Below, piece after piece: positions 16,658-27,579 of a stretch of 64,000 nt of DNA. The DNA is taken from the NCBI GenBank assembly GCA_965278985.1, contig OZ257131.1, positions 5,208,001 through 5,272,000 on the forward strand. Direction: 5' to 3'. The position numbers and the translations under genes were made by a program. This stretch comes from CAISIP01 sp965278985. Lineage in GTDB: Bacteria; Pseudomonadota; Gammaproteobacteria; Burkholderiales; Burkholderiaceae_C. Below the pieces are notes generated by a model. That model worked only from the letters and a program-made list of their open reading frames with translations, was not told the origin of the DNA and ran no database searches. Numbering within the stretch: the first letter of the stretch is position 1; each line of letters begins with the position of its first letter.

Positions 16658-17314
16658 ATGTTGCGCCTCGTCGTCGTGTTGTTGATCCTTGCCAACGGGC
16701 TGTACTTCGCCTGGTCCCAGGGCAGCCTGCGCGGTTATGGGCTGGGGCCGGCGCCCCAGCGCGAGGCGTTTCGCCTGGAGCAGCAGGTGCGGCCCGGCGC
16801 CGTGAAGATCCTGTCGCCGGCCGAGGCCCGCGAGCAGGAAGCCGCTCCCCGGGCCGCCACGGGCAGTGAGTGCCTGGTGGCTGGCGTGTTCACCGACCTG
16901 CAGGCGGCCGCCCTGCGCCAGGCCGCGCAGTTGGCCCTGCCCGAAGGCAGTTGGCAGATGGAGGCCACCACCGAGCCCGCCCGCTGGATCGTCTACATGG
17001 GCAAGTACCCCGACAGCCAGACGCTGGCCCGCAAGCGCACCGAGCTGGCGGCGTTGCAGCTGCGCTTCGAGCCACTGTCCAACCCCGCATTGGAATACGG
17101 CCTCTCGCTGGGCGGCTACGACTCCCAGGCCGAGGCGGAGCGCCAGCTCGCTGTCCTCGGCAGGCGCGGTGTGAAGACCGCCACTGTGGTGCAGGAGCGC
17201 CCTGAGCTGCGCGGCTTCCGCCTGCGTGTGCCGGCCGCCGACGAGGCGCTCAAGGCCCGGCTTGCCGAACTGCGGACGCCACTGGTGGGCAAGGCGTTGC
17301 GCAGCTGCGGCTGA
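16658..17314 (+). CDS. Membrane-anchored SPOR-domain-like protein
   Basis: A 218-residue protein with one N-terminal membrane segment (LRLVVVLLILANGLYFAW) and the rest outside the cytoplasm. The C-terminal half has the repeated alpha/beta look of SPOR domains (GLSLGGYDSQAEAERQLAVLGRRGV with aromatic positions) that bind denuded peptidoglycan at division sites; the match is moderate. It begins three bases after birA. In related Burkholderiales a type III pantothenate kinase gene (coaX) often stands in this neighbourhood; none is present here. Function inferred only from architecture. Confidence 0.7.
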   Translation: MLRLVVVLLILANGLYFAWSQGSLRGYGLGPAPQREAFRLEQQVRPGAVKILSPAEAREQEAAPRAATGSECLVAGVFTDLQAAALRQAAQLALPEGSWQMEATTEPARWIVYMGKYPDSQTLARKRTELAALQLRFEPLSNPALEYGLSLGGYDSQAEAERQLAVLGRRGVKTATVVQERPELRGFRLRVPAADEALKARLAELRTPLVGKALRSCG

Positions 17315-17349
17315 GGCTGAGGCTGAGGGATGGCGCAGGCTGGCCGGCA

Positions 17350-17826
17350 TCAGCCGCTGCCGTAGGCCTCCAGCCCCAGGTGCACCACCACCGCGACGTC
17401 GGATCCTACGGCCTGGCGGAACTCGGCTTCGGCCTGGCCCACGGCGCGCCGGTGGGCTCCCAGCCATTGCAGCCCGGTGTCGGTGAAGGTGATGCGCAGC
17501 GCGCGTGCGTCGTGCGGATCCGCGCTGCGCCGCACGAGGTTCCAGGCTTCGCACTGGTCCACCAGCTTGCCCATGGCCTGCTTGGTGATGCCTGCGTGAC
17601 CGGCCAGCGTGCTGAGGCTGCAGCCCTCCTGCGGCAGATGCCGCGTGATCTGGATGTGGGATGCGCCCAGCTGGCCCCGCGCCGCAAGATGCGCCAGCGC
17701 CAGGGACAGCTCCTCGTCCTGGGCCATCAGGGCCAGCACGCGGGTGTCGAAGCGGCTGCTGGCCAGCGCCAGCAACCGGCCCAGATGCGTATGGCGCCAG
17801 GTGTCTGAGGAGGCAGTCTCGGGCAT
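17350..17826 (-). CDS. MarR-family transcriptional regulator
   Basis: A regulator of about 158 residues with a MarR winged helix: CSLSTLAGHAGITKQAMGKLVDQCE as helix-turn-helix, then LVRRSADPHDARALRITFTDTGLQWL as wing. The ATG at 17826 is preferred over a TTG 18 bases upstream; neither has a clear ribosome binding site. It is divergent from recA. The intergenic stretch just upstream contains the short palindrome TCAAATTGA (17841-17849), a possible autoregulatory site. Ligand and targets are unknown. Confidence 0.85.
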   Translation of the reverse strand: MPETASSDTWRHTHLGRLLALASSRFDTRVLALMAQDEELSLALAHLAARGQLGASHIQITRHLPQEGCSLSTLAGHAGITKQAMGKLVDQCEAWNLVRRSADPHDARALRITFTDTGLQWLGAHRRAVGQAEAEFRQAVGSDVAVVVHLGLEAYGSG

Positions 17827-17861
17827 GGCCAGATGGTAAATCAAATTGACTAAAAAATCGG

Positions 17862-17890
17862 TTTACGACGCCCAACGTGGCCCGTAAACT
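17862..17890 (+). promoter_or_regulatory. Candidate sigma-70 promoter of recA
   Basis: TTTACG (17862-17867) and TAAACT (17885-17890) are separated by 17 bases and lie immediately upstream of the candidate LexA box. The hexamers match the consensus only in part. Confidence 0.4.
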
Positions 17891-17891
17891 A

Positions 17892-17907
17892 CTGTTCAAA
17901 CATCCAG
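17892..17907 (+). promoter_or_regulatory. Candidate LexA (SOS) box of recA
   Basis: The 16-base sequence fits CTGT-N8-CCAG, one base away from the CTGT-N8-ACAG consensus of beta- and gammaproteobacterial LexA. It sits directly after a possible -10 element and about 52 bases before the recA start codon, where a bound repressor would block transcription. Position and gene identity support it; the right half-site is imperfect. Confidence 0.5.
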
Positions 17908-17958
17908 ACTGTGATTAACTGCAGACGGATGCCACCACCACTGACTGAAAGGGATTCC

Positions 17959-19095
<1,137 letters not shown>

Positions 19096-19142
19096 GGACG
19101 CGCCGGGTCGTGGCGTCCTTCTCCTCGGGTCCGCGCCGCGCG

Positions 19143-19622
19143 ATGACGGCGCCGCCTTCGCTCAAGGGGCGCGCCTTGCGCCTCCTGGGCACACGCGAAT
19201 ATTCGCGGCTGGAGCTCGAGCGCAAGCTGGCGCCGCATGCCGAGGATCCCGAAGCCCTGCGGGTGGCGCTCGACGACCTGCAGGCCAAGGGCTTCATCAA
19301 CGACCAGCGTGTGGTGGAGTCCGTCCTGCATCGCCGTGCCGCCACCTTCGGTGAGGCCCGTATCCGCAGGGAGCTGCAGCAGAAGGGCCTGGACGCCGAT
19401 GCGGCGTCTGTATTGCGCGGCTCCGAACTGGAGCGTGCCCGTGCACTATGGCTGCGCAAGTTCGGCCACACGGCACAGGGCGTCGATCCATTCAGCAAGG
19501 AAGGCATGGCCGAACGCGCACGCCAGATGCGCTTCCTCGCCGCGCGGGGATTCGGTGGGGACACCATTCGCCGTGTGGTGCGCGGCGCCGCCGAGGACAT
19601 GCCGCCGGAGGAACCCCTCTGA
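19143..19622 (+). CDS. recX: Regulatory protein RecX
   Basis: A protein of about 159 residues made of the three-helix repeats typical of RecX: GRALRLLGTREYSRLELERK, LDDLQAKGFINDQRVVESVL, and IRRELQQKGLDADA. RecX binds RecA filaments and limits their activity. The ATG at 19143 is taken; a GTG at 19110 in the same frame would add 11 residues. It lies 47 bp after recA and is probably cotranscribed. It converges on argC, with a GC-rich hairpin between the two genes. Confidence 0.93.
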   Translation: MTAPPSLKGRALRLLGTREYSRLELERKLAPHAEDPEALRVALDDLQAKGFINDQRVVESVLHRRAATFGEARIRRELQQKGLDADAASVLRGSELERARALWLRKFGHTAQGVDPFSKEGMAERARQMRFLAARGFGGDTIRRVVRGAAEDMPPEEPL

Positions 19623-19633
19623 TGGAAGCCCCC

Positions 19634-19660
19634 AGCGCCGGAGCGCGGGGCGCTCTTCTC
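19634..19660. terminator. Possible convergent terminator between recX and argC
   Basis: The arms AGCGCC (19634-19639) and GGCGCT (19649-19654) can pair and are followed on the plus side by CTTCTC. The T tract is poor, so the assignment is weak. Confidence 0.3.
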
Positions 19661-20582
19661 AGAGCCCCAGCATCAGCTTGAGGTTTTGCACCGCGGCGCC
19701 GCTGGCGCCCTTGCCCAGGTTGTCCAGCCGCGCAATCACCACCGCGTGGCGGTATTCCTCATTGGCGAACACGCGGATCTCCAGCTGGTTCGTGTCGTTG
19801 AGGGCCAGTGCGTCGAGCTTGCCGCTGTCAGTGGGTGGCAGCACCTGCACGAACTGTTCGGGCGTGTTGCTGGCGGCATAGTGCGCGGCCAGAGCCGCAT
19901 GCAGGTCGGCGGCCTTCGGCTTGCCGGGCAGGGTGTCCAGGTGCAGCGGCAGCTGCACCAGCATGCCCTGGCGGAAGTTGCCGACGGCGGGCGTGAAAAG
20001 GGGCCGGCGGGCCAGCCCGGTGTAACGCATGATTTCGGGAATGTGCTTGTGCGACAGGCCCAGCGCATAGGCTTCGAACAGCGGCGCCTCTCCCTTCTCG
20101 TAGGCTTCGATCATGCTGCGGCCGCCCCCTGAATAACCGCTCACCGAAGGCAACGCCACGGGGAAATCCGTCGGCACCAGCCCGGCGTCGATGAGCGGGC
20201 GCAGGATCGCGATGGCGCCGGTGGCGTAGCAGCCAGGGTTGGCCACACGGTCGGCGGCCGCCACCTTCTGCGCGTGTCCGGCCAACAGCTCGGGGAAGCC
20301 GAAGGTCCAGCCCGGGTGCACGCGGTGCGCGGTAGAGGCATCGATGATCTTGGGTTTGCGGCCCAGCAATTGGTCGATGAGCGCCACGGACTCCTTGGCC
20401 GCGTCGTCGTGCAGACACAGGACCACCATGTCGACGCTGGCCATCAGGTCACGCTTCGCAGCCGGGTCCTTGCGCAGTTCGGAAGGGATGCTCACGAGCT
20501 CGATGCCGGGGATGGCAGGAAGCCGCTCCCGGATCTGCAGGCCGGTGGTGCCGGCCTCGCCATCGATGAATACCTTGGCCAT
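19659..20582 (-). CDS. argC: N-acetyl-gamma-glutamyl-phosphate reductase, type 2
   Basis: A 307-residue enzyme of arginine synthesis that reduces N-acetylglutamyl phosphate. It starts AKVFIDGEAGTTGLQIRERL, the short N-terminus of type 2 ArgC, and has the catalytic cysteine in ANPGCYATGAI. Also present are VSGYSGGGRSMIE and LGLSHKHIPEIMRYTGL. The ATG at 20582 is chosen because AAGGA stands upstream and the length fits; the frame continues 207 bases further without family similarity. It is divergent from sucC. Confidence 0.96.
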   Translation of the reverse strand: MAKVFIDGEAGTTGLQIRERLPAIPGIELVSIPSELRKDPAAKRDLMASVDMVVLCLHDDAAKESVALIDQLLGRKPKIIDASTAHRVHPGWTFGFPELLAGHAQKVAAADRVANPGCYATGAIAILRPLIDAGLVPTDFPVALPSVSGYSGGGRSMIEAYEKGEAPLFEAYALGLSHKHIPEIMRYTGLARRPLFTPAVGNFRQGMLVQLPLHLDTLPGKPKAADLHAALAAHYAASNTPEQFVQVLPPTDSGKLDALALNDTNQLEIRVFANEEYRHAVVIARLDNLGKGASGAAVQNLKLMLGL

Positions 20583-20668
20583 GGTGGAGTCCTTCTGCGA
20601 TATGCGGTACGGGTGGGGTGCGGTGGGGTGCGGGCGCCGCTGCCCGGTGGGTGGGCCCAGTCCGGTGC

Positions 20669-20688
20669 GCGACGCATTGGTGCGTCGC
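20669..20688. promoter_or_regulatory. Perfect dyad between divergent argC and sucC
   Basis: GCGACGCA (20669-20676) and TGCGTCGC (20681-20688) form a perfect eight-base stem with loop TTGG. No T tract follows on either side, so it is more likely an operator or mRNA structure than a terminator. The surrounding 205-bp intergenic region shows no other clear element. Confidence 0.35.
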
Positions 20689-20787
20689 ACCATGATACAT
20701 TTACCGGCTTCGGCGCTCGCTGGCGGTCCGGCCCGGACCGCTTCCTCCAGGCATTGCGGGCTGTTTCCAACCCCGAAAGAAACCCTC

Positions 20788-21948
<1,161 letters not shown>

Positions 21949-21957
21949 GGAGCCGCC

Positions 21958-22851
21958 ATGTCCATCTACATCAACAAGAACACCAAGGTCATCACCCAAG
22001 GCATCACGGGCAAGACCGGCCAGTTCCACACCGAGAAGTGCCAGGAATACGCCAACGGCAAGGAATGCTTCGTCGCCGGCGTGAACCCCAAGAAGGCCGG
22101 CGAGAAGATCTTCAACATCCCGATCTACGCATCGGTGAAGGAAGCCGCCTCGGAAACCGGCGCGACCGTCTCCGTGATCTACGTGCCGCCTGCAGGCGCT
22201 GCCGCCGCGATCTGGGAAGCCGTCGAGGCCGACCTGGACCTGGCGATCTGCATCACCGAAGGCATCCCGGTGCGCGACATGCTCGAAGTGCGCAACAAGA
22301 TGAAGGCCAAGGAAGCCAAGGGCGGCAAGAAGACGCTGCTGCTGGGCCCCAACTGCCCCGGCCTGATCACGCCCGACGAGATCAAGATTGGCATCATGCC
22401 CGGCCACATCCACCGCAAGGGCCGCATCGGCGTGGTCTCGCGCTCCGGCACGCTGACCTACGAAGCCGTGGCGCAGCTGACCGAGATCGGCCTGGGCCAG
22501 TCCAGTGCCGTCGGCATCGGTGGTGACCCGATCAACGGCCTGAAGCACATCGACGTGATGAAGGCCTTCAACGACGATCCGGACACGGATGCCGTGATCA
22601 TGATCGGCGAGATCGGCGGCCCCGACGAGGCGGAAGCCGCCCGCTGGTGCAAGGCCAACATGAAGAAGCCGGTGGTCGGCTTCATCGCCGGCGTGACGGC
22701 GCCCCCCGGCAAGCGCATGGGACACGCCGGCGCGCTGATCAGCGGCGGCGCCGACACGGCCGATGCCAAGCTGGCCGTGATGGAGGAAAGCGGCTTCAAG
22801 GTCACGCGCAACCCCTCCGAAATGGCGAAGCTGCTGAAGGCTGCCTTGTAA
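21958..22851 (+). CDS. sucD: Succinate--CoA ligase subunit alpha
   Basis: A 297-residue CoA-binding subunit. The N-terminus has SIYINKNTKVITQGITGKTG and the CoA-binding Rossmann domain; GPNCPGLITPDE is conserved, and the catalytic phospho-histidine is in GKRMGHAGALISGG. It forms the catalytic heterodimer or tetramer with SucC. The ATG is preceded by AAGGAG, and a Rho-independent terminator follows at 22911. Confidence 0.98.
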   Translation: MSIYINKNTKVITQGITGKTGQFHTEKCQEYANGKECFVAGVNPKKAGEKIFNIPIYASVKEAASETGATVSVIYVPPAGAAAAIWEAVEADLDLAICITEGIPVRDMLEVRNKMKAKEAKGGKKTLLLGPNCPGLITPDEIKIGIMPGHIHRKGRIGVVSRSGTLTYEAVAQLTEIGLGQSSAVGIGGDPINGLKHIDVMKAFNDDPDTDAVIMIGEIGGPDEAEAARWCKANMKKPVVGFIAGVTAPPGKRMGHAGALISGGADTADAKLAVMEESGFKVTRNPSEMAKLLKAAL

Positions 22852-22910
22852 GCAAAATTACGCAGTCGATGCGGTCTCCCGTGTTTTTACACTGAAGGCC
22901 AGCGCGAACG

Positions 22911-22946
22911 GGCCACCGCATCCTCGAGTGCCGGTGGCCTTTTTCT
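22911..22946 (+). terminator. Rho-independent terminator of sucCD
   Basis: The arms GGCCACCG (22911-22918) and CGGTGGCC (22932-22939) pair perfectly and are followed by TTTTTCTTT. It ends the sucCD transcript upstream of the TerC gene. Confidence 0.88.
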
Positions 22947-22980
22947 TTGGTGGCGCACAACATTCTTTGGAGATATGTGG

Positions 22981-23673
22981 ATGGAAATGCTGCAATCGGC
23001 CGTCTTCTGGATCGGCCTGCTCAAGATCGTCTGGATCAACATCATCCTGTCGGGCGACAACGCGGTGGTGATCGCGCTGGCGGCGCGCTCACTGCCTCCC
23101 GTGCAGCAGAAGAAGGCGATCTTCTGGGGCTCCGGCGCGGCGGTGGTGCTGCGGATCGTGCTGACAGTGGTGGCCGCCAAGCTGCTGCGGCTGCCCTTCC
23201 TGCAGATCATCGGCGGCCTGCTGCTGCTGTGGATCGGCGTTCAGCTGCTCGAGGGCGGCGAGGATGGTGATGGCGATGCCAAGGAACACGGCAACCTGAT
23301 GGCCGCCGTACGCACAATCCTGATCGCCGACCTGGTGATGAGCCTGGACAACGTGATCGCCGTGGCGGCCGCGGCGCAAGGCAGCATGGTGTTGCTGGTG
23401 CTGGGCCTGGCGATCAGCATCCCGCTGGTGATCTTCGGCAGCACGCTGATGATCCGCCTGATGGAGCGGTTCCCGATCATCGTGGTGTTCGGCGCGGCGC
23501 TGATCGGCTGGGTGGCGGGCGAGACCATGGTCCAGGATTCTGCCCTGGCGGGCTACACGGCGTCCTCCCATGTGCTGGGCTACGTGGCGGCGGCGCTGGG
23601 CGCGATCCTGGTCGTGGTCGTTGGCAAATGGCGCGCTCGCCGCAGCAGGACTGCGGAGGCCGCGGCATCCTGA
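22981..23673 (+). CDS. TerC/YjbE-family integral membrane protein
   Basis: An integral membrane protein of about 230 residues with around seven hydrophobic segments. The hallmark acidic motifs are LSGDNAVVIALAARSLP in the first helices and LVMSLDNVIAVAAAA in the second half, an inverted repeat typical of the TerC family, which is linked to metal (Mn) export or tellurite resistance. GGAG at 22969-22972 is eight bases from the ATG at 22981 and only two from the ATG at 22975, so the later start is preferred. No yybP-ykoY-type manganese riboswitch pattern was recognised upstream. Confidence 0.9.
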   Translation: MEMLQSAVFWIGLLKIVWINIILSGDNAVVIALAARSLPPVQQKKAIFWGSGAAVVLRIVLTVVAAKLLRLPFLQIIGGLLLLWIGVQLLEGGEDGDGDAKEHGNLMAAVRTILIADLVMSLDNVIAVAAAAQGSMVLLVLGLAISIPLVIFGSTLMIRLMERFPIIVVFGAALIGWVAGETMVQDSALAGYTASSHVLGYVAAALGAILVVVVGKWRARRSRTAEAAAS

Positions 23674-23925
23674 CCACACCCGCGCTTCGACCCCCTTTCC
23701 AGGCGGGCCGGAGCGCTCCCATCAGGTGCATCGCGGCTTGAGGTGTGTGCTGCAACTGCGCGTCAGCATTGGCGAAAAAACGACGGTAGCGCGCCCGGCG
23801 CATCTTGTAGTCCCTGCAGGCCTCTGCTAACGTTACTTTTGGCTTCACAATCCGTACGGCGTAGGCTCCTTCATGGTCACGTTCCACGGTGGGTGGCAGT
23901 GCAAATACTCGGCTGAGGTTGGGAC
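23674..23925. other. Intergenic region upstream of the signalling operon
   Basis: This 252-bp stretch contains no gene that can be supported. A perfect octamer palindrome TAACGTTA lies at 23828-23835. A weak promoter-like pair, TTGGCT (23839-23844) and TAGGCT (23862-23867) with 17-base spacing, points toward the kinase gene. No terminator is evident behind terC. Confidence 0.35.
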
Positions 23926-26727
23926 GTGGCTACTAAATCATCATCAAAGACCGCTCAGTTCTGGCGCGCCGACTGGTTTGCGGGGGTGGCCATCGTGTTG
24001 GCGGTGCTGGTACTGCACCAGGCCACGGACCTGATCGGCACCCTGGAGCGCCGCTTCTACGACTTCGCCAGCACCAGCACCTCGCGCCATCCCTCGGACC
24101 GTGTGGCGATCATTGCCATCGACGACCAGAGCGTCGCGAACATCGGCCGTTGGCCCTGGCCGCGCGACATCCATGCCAAGCTGATCGACATGCTGGCGCA
24201 GGCCAAGGCCAAGACCATCGTGCAGACGGTGTTCTTCTTCGAGCCGCAGGTCGATCCCGGGCTGGCCTACATCCGCAAGATGAAGACATTGCTGGCGGGC
24301 GGCGATGGCAGTGCCCAGGGTGCTGCGCTGAACCAGGTCATCGCCGAAGCCGAGCGGGCACTGGACACCGATGCCGTGCTGGCGGCCAGCGTGGCCAACG
24401 CGGGCAACGTGCTGGTGCCTTCCGTCTTCGCGCTGGGCGAGCCCCAAGGCAACCCCGACAAGCCGCTGCCGGACTTCGCGCTGAAGAGCGCCATCAAGGA
24501 ACAGGGCTTCTCCATTCCCGCGATCAGCGCGCAGATGCCCATCGAGTCGATCGGCAAGGCCGCGGCCGGCATCGGCCACCTGAACCAGATGCAGGATGTC
24601 GACGGCGCCGTGCGCATGGAGCCGCTGCTGGTCAACTACTACGGCAACTCTGTGCCCTCGATGGCGTTGCTGGCCGCGGCACGCAGCCTGAACCTCGGGC
24701 CGACGGATGTGCGCCTCAACCCCGGCGAGTCGGTGCAACTGGGCAAGCTGCGCGTGAAGACGGACGAGGCCGCGCTGATGCTGCCGCAGTTCTACCCCGC
24801 CCGCGACGGCCGCCCGCCGTTCCCCATCGATTCCTTCTACGACGTCCTCAACGGCAAGATCCCCGCGTCCAAGTACACCGACAAGATCGTCATCATCGGC
24901 GCCACGGCAGCGGGGGTGGGCGTGCAGTTCCCCGCGCCGGGTTACCCGAGCGTGTCGCCGGCGGAGACCATCGCGCACATCACCTCCAGCATCCTCAGCG
25001 AGCATTTCATCGTGCAGCCGACCTGGGGAATATGGGCCGTGCTGGCCGTGGTCCTGCTGGTGGCGGCCTACATCATCGCGTTGCTCCCGCGCCTCTCGGC
25101 GGGCACTGCGGCCATCATCACGCTGGTAGCCTTCGTCGCGCTGCTGGGCACCGAGTTCGGCATGCTGGCCAGTGCGGGCATCTGGATGAAGCTGGTGTTC
25201 CCGGCCTTCCTGCTGGTGATCGGGCATCTGGCGCTGACCACCAAGCGCTTCCTGGTCACCGAGGCGGGCAAGCTCAAATCCGACGAAGAGTCCGCGGAGA
25301 CCAACCGCATGATGGGCTTGGCACTGCAGGGCCAGGGCCAGCTGGATGCCGCCTTCGACCGCTTCCGCCGTGTGCCGATGGCCGACGCGGTGATGGGCAA
25401 CCTCTACAACCTGGCACTGGACTTCGAGCGCAAGCGCCAGTTCAACAAGGCCGAGGCCGTGTACGAACACATGGCGGCCTACGACAAGGACTACAAGGAC
25501 CTGCAGTCCAAGCTCAGCCGGGCCAAGAACCTGTCCACCACCGTCATGCTCGGCGGCAGTGGTGGCCATCCTGGCGGCACCATGCTGCTCGATGGTGGCG
25601 CGGTCGAGAAGCCCATGCTGGGCCGCTACCAGGTGGACAAGGAGCTGGGCAAGGGCGCCATGGGCGTGGTGTACCTGGGCAAGGACCCGAAGATCGGCCG
25701 CGTGGTGGCGATCAAGACCATGGCCCTCAGCCAGGAATTCTCGGGCGACGACCTCGTCGATGCGCGCGAACGCTTCTTCCGCGAGGCCGAAACGGCGGGC
25801 CGCCTGCAGCACCAGAACATCGTCACCATCTTCGATGCCGGCGAGGAGCACGATCTGGCCTACATCGCCATGGAGTTCCTGAAGGGCCGCGACCTGCTGG
25901 AGTTCTGCAAGGATGGCAACCTGCTGCCGGTGCCCAAGGTGCTGTCCATCGTCGCGCGCGTCGCCGAGGCGCTGGCCTATGCGCACCGGCAGAACGTCGT
26001 GCACCGCGACATCAAGCCGGCCAACATCATGTACGAGGTCGACAGCGACACGGTGAAGGTGACCGACTTCGGCATTGCGCGCATCACCGACTCCAGCAAG
26101 ACCAAGACGGGCCTCGTGCTGGGCACGCCCAGCTTCATGTCGCCGGAGCAGCTGGCAGGCAAGAAGGTGGACGGGCGCTCCGACCTGTATTCGCTGGGCG
26201 TGATGATGTTCCAGATGCTGACGGGCGTGCTGCCCTTCCGCGGCGACTCCATGGCCGAGCTGATGTTCAAGATCGCCAACGAGGAAGCGCCCGACGTGCG
26301 CATCATCCGCAAGGACCTGCCGGAGAGCCTGGCCAACCTGGTGGCCCTGTCCGTGAGCAAGCGCCCCGAGACGCGGTACCAGGATGGCGACCAGTTCGCG
26401 GCCGACCTGCGCAGCGTGATGGCGGAGTTGTCAGGCTCGCCGCTGGCGAGCGCCGTCTCCACCGGAGGCGTACAGGCGCGTGCCACCTCCACGGGGCCCT
26501 TGGGCCACGAGAAGACGGCAGTCATGGGCACCGCGACGATGTCGCAGGCCACGGTGGCGGTGAAGGCGCCCGACTTCGAGAAGACCGCCGTGCACCAGCA
26601 CCAGCCATCAGCCCCTGGCGCTGCGGGAGACGGCTTCGAGAAGACGGCCATCCACCCCAGCCAGCACACGAACGTTGCCAACCGTCCCGGTCCGGCGAGC
26701 ACCACGACCCCGGACGTCGAAATCTAG
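23926..26727 (+). CDS. CHASE2-domain transmembrane Ser/Thr protein kinase
   Basis: A 933-residue receptor-type kinase. Order: membrane helix (about 18-37), extracytoplasmic CHASE2 sensor (IAIDDQSVANIGRWPWPRDIHAKLI to about 350), three membrane helices (about 365-440), a TPR-like linker (about 455-530), then a Hanks-type kinase from about 566 with glycine loop LGKGAMGVVYLG, VAIK lysine near 597, HRDIKPANIMY near 693 and DFGIARITD near 716. The C-terminal tail carries three xEKT motifs (Thr 864, 887 and 907). The GTG at 23926 has GAGG seven bases upstream. The gene for the cognate PP2C phosphatase starts 17 bp later. Confidence 0.93.
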   Translation: MATKSSSKTAQFWRADWFAGVAIVLAVLVLHQATDLIGTLERRFYDFASTSTSRHPSDRVAIIAIDDQSVANIGRWPWPRDIHAKLIDMLAQAKAKTIVQTVFFFEPQVDPGLAYIRKMKTLLAGGDGSAQGAALNQVIAEAERALDTDAVLAASVANAGNVLVPSVFALGEPQGNPDKPLPDFALKSAIKEQGFSIPAISAQMPIESIGKAAAGIGHLNQMQDVDGAVRMEPLLVNYYGNSVPSMALLAAARSLNLGPTDVRLNPGESVQLGKLRVKTDEAALMLPQFYPARDGRPPFPIDSFYDVLNGKIPASKYTDKIVIIGATAAGVGVQFPAPGYPSVSPAETIAHITSSILSEHFIVQPTWGIWAVLAVVLLVAAYIIALLPRLSAGTAAIITLVAFVALLGTEFGMLASAGIWMKLVFPAFLLVIGHLALTTKRFLVTEAGKLKSDEESAETNRMMGLALQGQGQLDAAFDRFRRVPMADAVMGNLYNLALDFERKRQFNKAEAVYEHMAAYDKDYKDLQSKLSRAKNLSTTVMLGGSGGHPGGTMLLDGGAVEKPMLGRYQVDKELGKGAMGVVYLGKDPKIGRVVAIKTMALSQEFSGDDLVDARERFFREAETAGRLQHQNIVTIFDAGEEHDLAYIAMEFLKGRDLLEFCKDGNLLPVPKVLSIVARVAEALAYAHRQNVVHRDIKPANIMYEVDSDTVKVTDFGIARITDSSKTKTGLVLGTPSFMSPEQLAGKKVDGRSDLYSLGVMMFQMLTGVLPFRGDSMAELMFKIANEEAPDVRIIRKDLPESLANLVALSVSKRPETRYQDGDQFAADLRSVMAELSGSPLASAVSTGGVQARATSTGPLGHEKTAVMGTATMSQATVAVKAPDFEKTAVHQHQPSAPGAAGDGFEKTAIHPSQHTNVANRPGPASTTTPDVEI

Positions 26728-26744
26728 CAGCAGGCGCGGCACCG

Positions 26745-27530
26745 ATGATCTACAACTTCTGCACCCGAACCGATCCGGGGCGCGCCCGGGAAAACAACGA
26801 AGATGCCGTGGTGGTGGACGACGCCACCCAGCTCTGCGTGCTGGCCGATGGCATGGGCGGCTACAACGCCGGCGAGATTGCCAGCGGCATGGCCACGGCG
26901 TTCATCAAGTCGGAGATGGCGCGCTGGCTGTCGGAGGTGGGCCGCAATGCGAAGGTCAGGGAGATCCGCCGCGCACTGGAGATCTGCGTCGAGAACGCCA
27001 ACCGCTCCATCTTCAACGCGTCGGATTCCAACCCCCAGTACGCGGGCATGGGCACCACGCTGGTAGTGGGCGTATTCCGCGACAACGCCCTCGTGCTGGG
27101 GCACATTGGAGACTCCCGTTGCTACCGCCTGCGCGGCAACGTGCTGGAGCAGATCACGAAGGACCATTCGCTGCTGCAGGAGCAGATCGATGCGGGCCTG
27201 ATCACGCCCGAGCAGGCGCAGGGCTCGAGCATCAAGAACCTCGTCACCCGCGCGCTGGGTGTGGACGATGCGGTGGCGCTGGAGGTCAACGACCACGAAG
27301 TCGAGGTCGGCGACTGTTATCTGATGTGCTCGGACGGCCTGTCAGACATGGTTGACGATGCGGAAATAGCCAGTATCCTCGGAGGCCCTTTGCCCATCGA
27401 GCAGAAGGCGGATGCCCTTGTCGCCGCAGCCAATGACCATGGTGGCAGGGACAACATTTCCGTCTTGCTGGCACAGGTCGACTCCGGCTCCGAGAAGCGC
27501 GGGTTGATATCCAGACTGTTGGGAAAATAG
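26745..27530 (+). CDS. PP2C-family Ser/Thr protein phosphatase (Stp1/PppA-like)
   Basis: A 261-residue metal-dependent phosphatase. Motifs: GRARENNEDAVVVDD, LCVLADGMGGYNAGEIAS (metal-binding Asp-Gly), MGTTLVVGVF, LGHIGDSRCYRLR, CSDGLSDMV and GGRDNISVLL. It would remove phosphate from targets of the kinase encoded 17 bp upstream. The true ATG is at 26745; the frame is open far upstream inside the kinase gene in another frame. Soluble, with no membrane segment. Confidence 0.95.
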   Translation: MIYNFCTRTDPGRARENNEDAVVVDDATQLCVLADGMGGYNAGEIASGMATAFIKSEMARWLSEVGRNAKVREIRRALEICVENANRSIFNASDSNPQYAGMGTTLVVGVFRDNALVLGHIGDSRCYRLRGNVLEQITKDHSLLQEQIDAGLITPEQAQGSSIKNLVTRALGVDDAVALEVNDHEVEVGDCYLMCSDGLSDMVDDAEIASILGGPLPIEQKADALVAAANDHGGRDNISVLLAQVDSGSEKRGLISRLLGK

Positions 27531-27579
27531 TAAGCTCAAAGCGTATGTTGCAAACAAGCCATAGGAACAGGAGTCGGTC

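Noticed and set aside
22852..22980. yybP-ykoY (manganese) riboswitch before the TerC gene
   Set aside because: The region holds the sucCD terminator, and the conserved riboswitch core sequences were not recognised.
23477..23887. Minus-strand frame of 136 codons between terC and the kinase
   Set aside because: Its first residues look protein-like, but it ends inside the terC coding region on the opposite strand and has no ribosome binding site or family match.
23944..26004. Long minus-strand frame opposite the Ser/Thr kinase (686 codons)
   Set aside because: No recognisable domain, His/Arg-rich translation, and the plus strand carries all kinase motifs in order.
24150..26744. Upstream extension of the PP2C frame through the kinase gene
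   Set aside because: It is an out-of-frame read of the kinase; the phosphatase family starts at the ATG at 26745.
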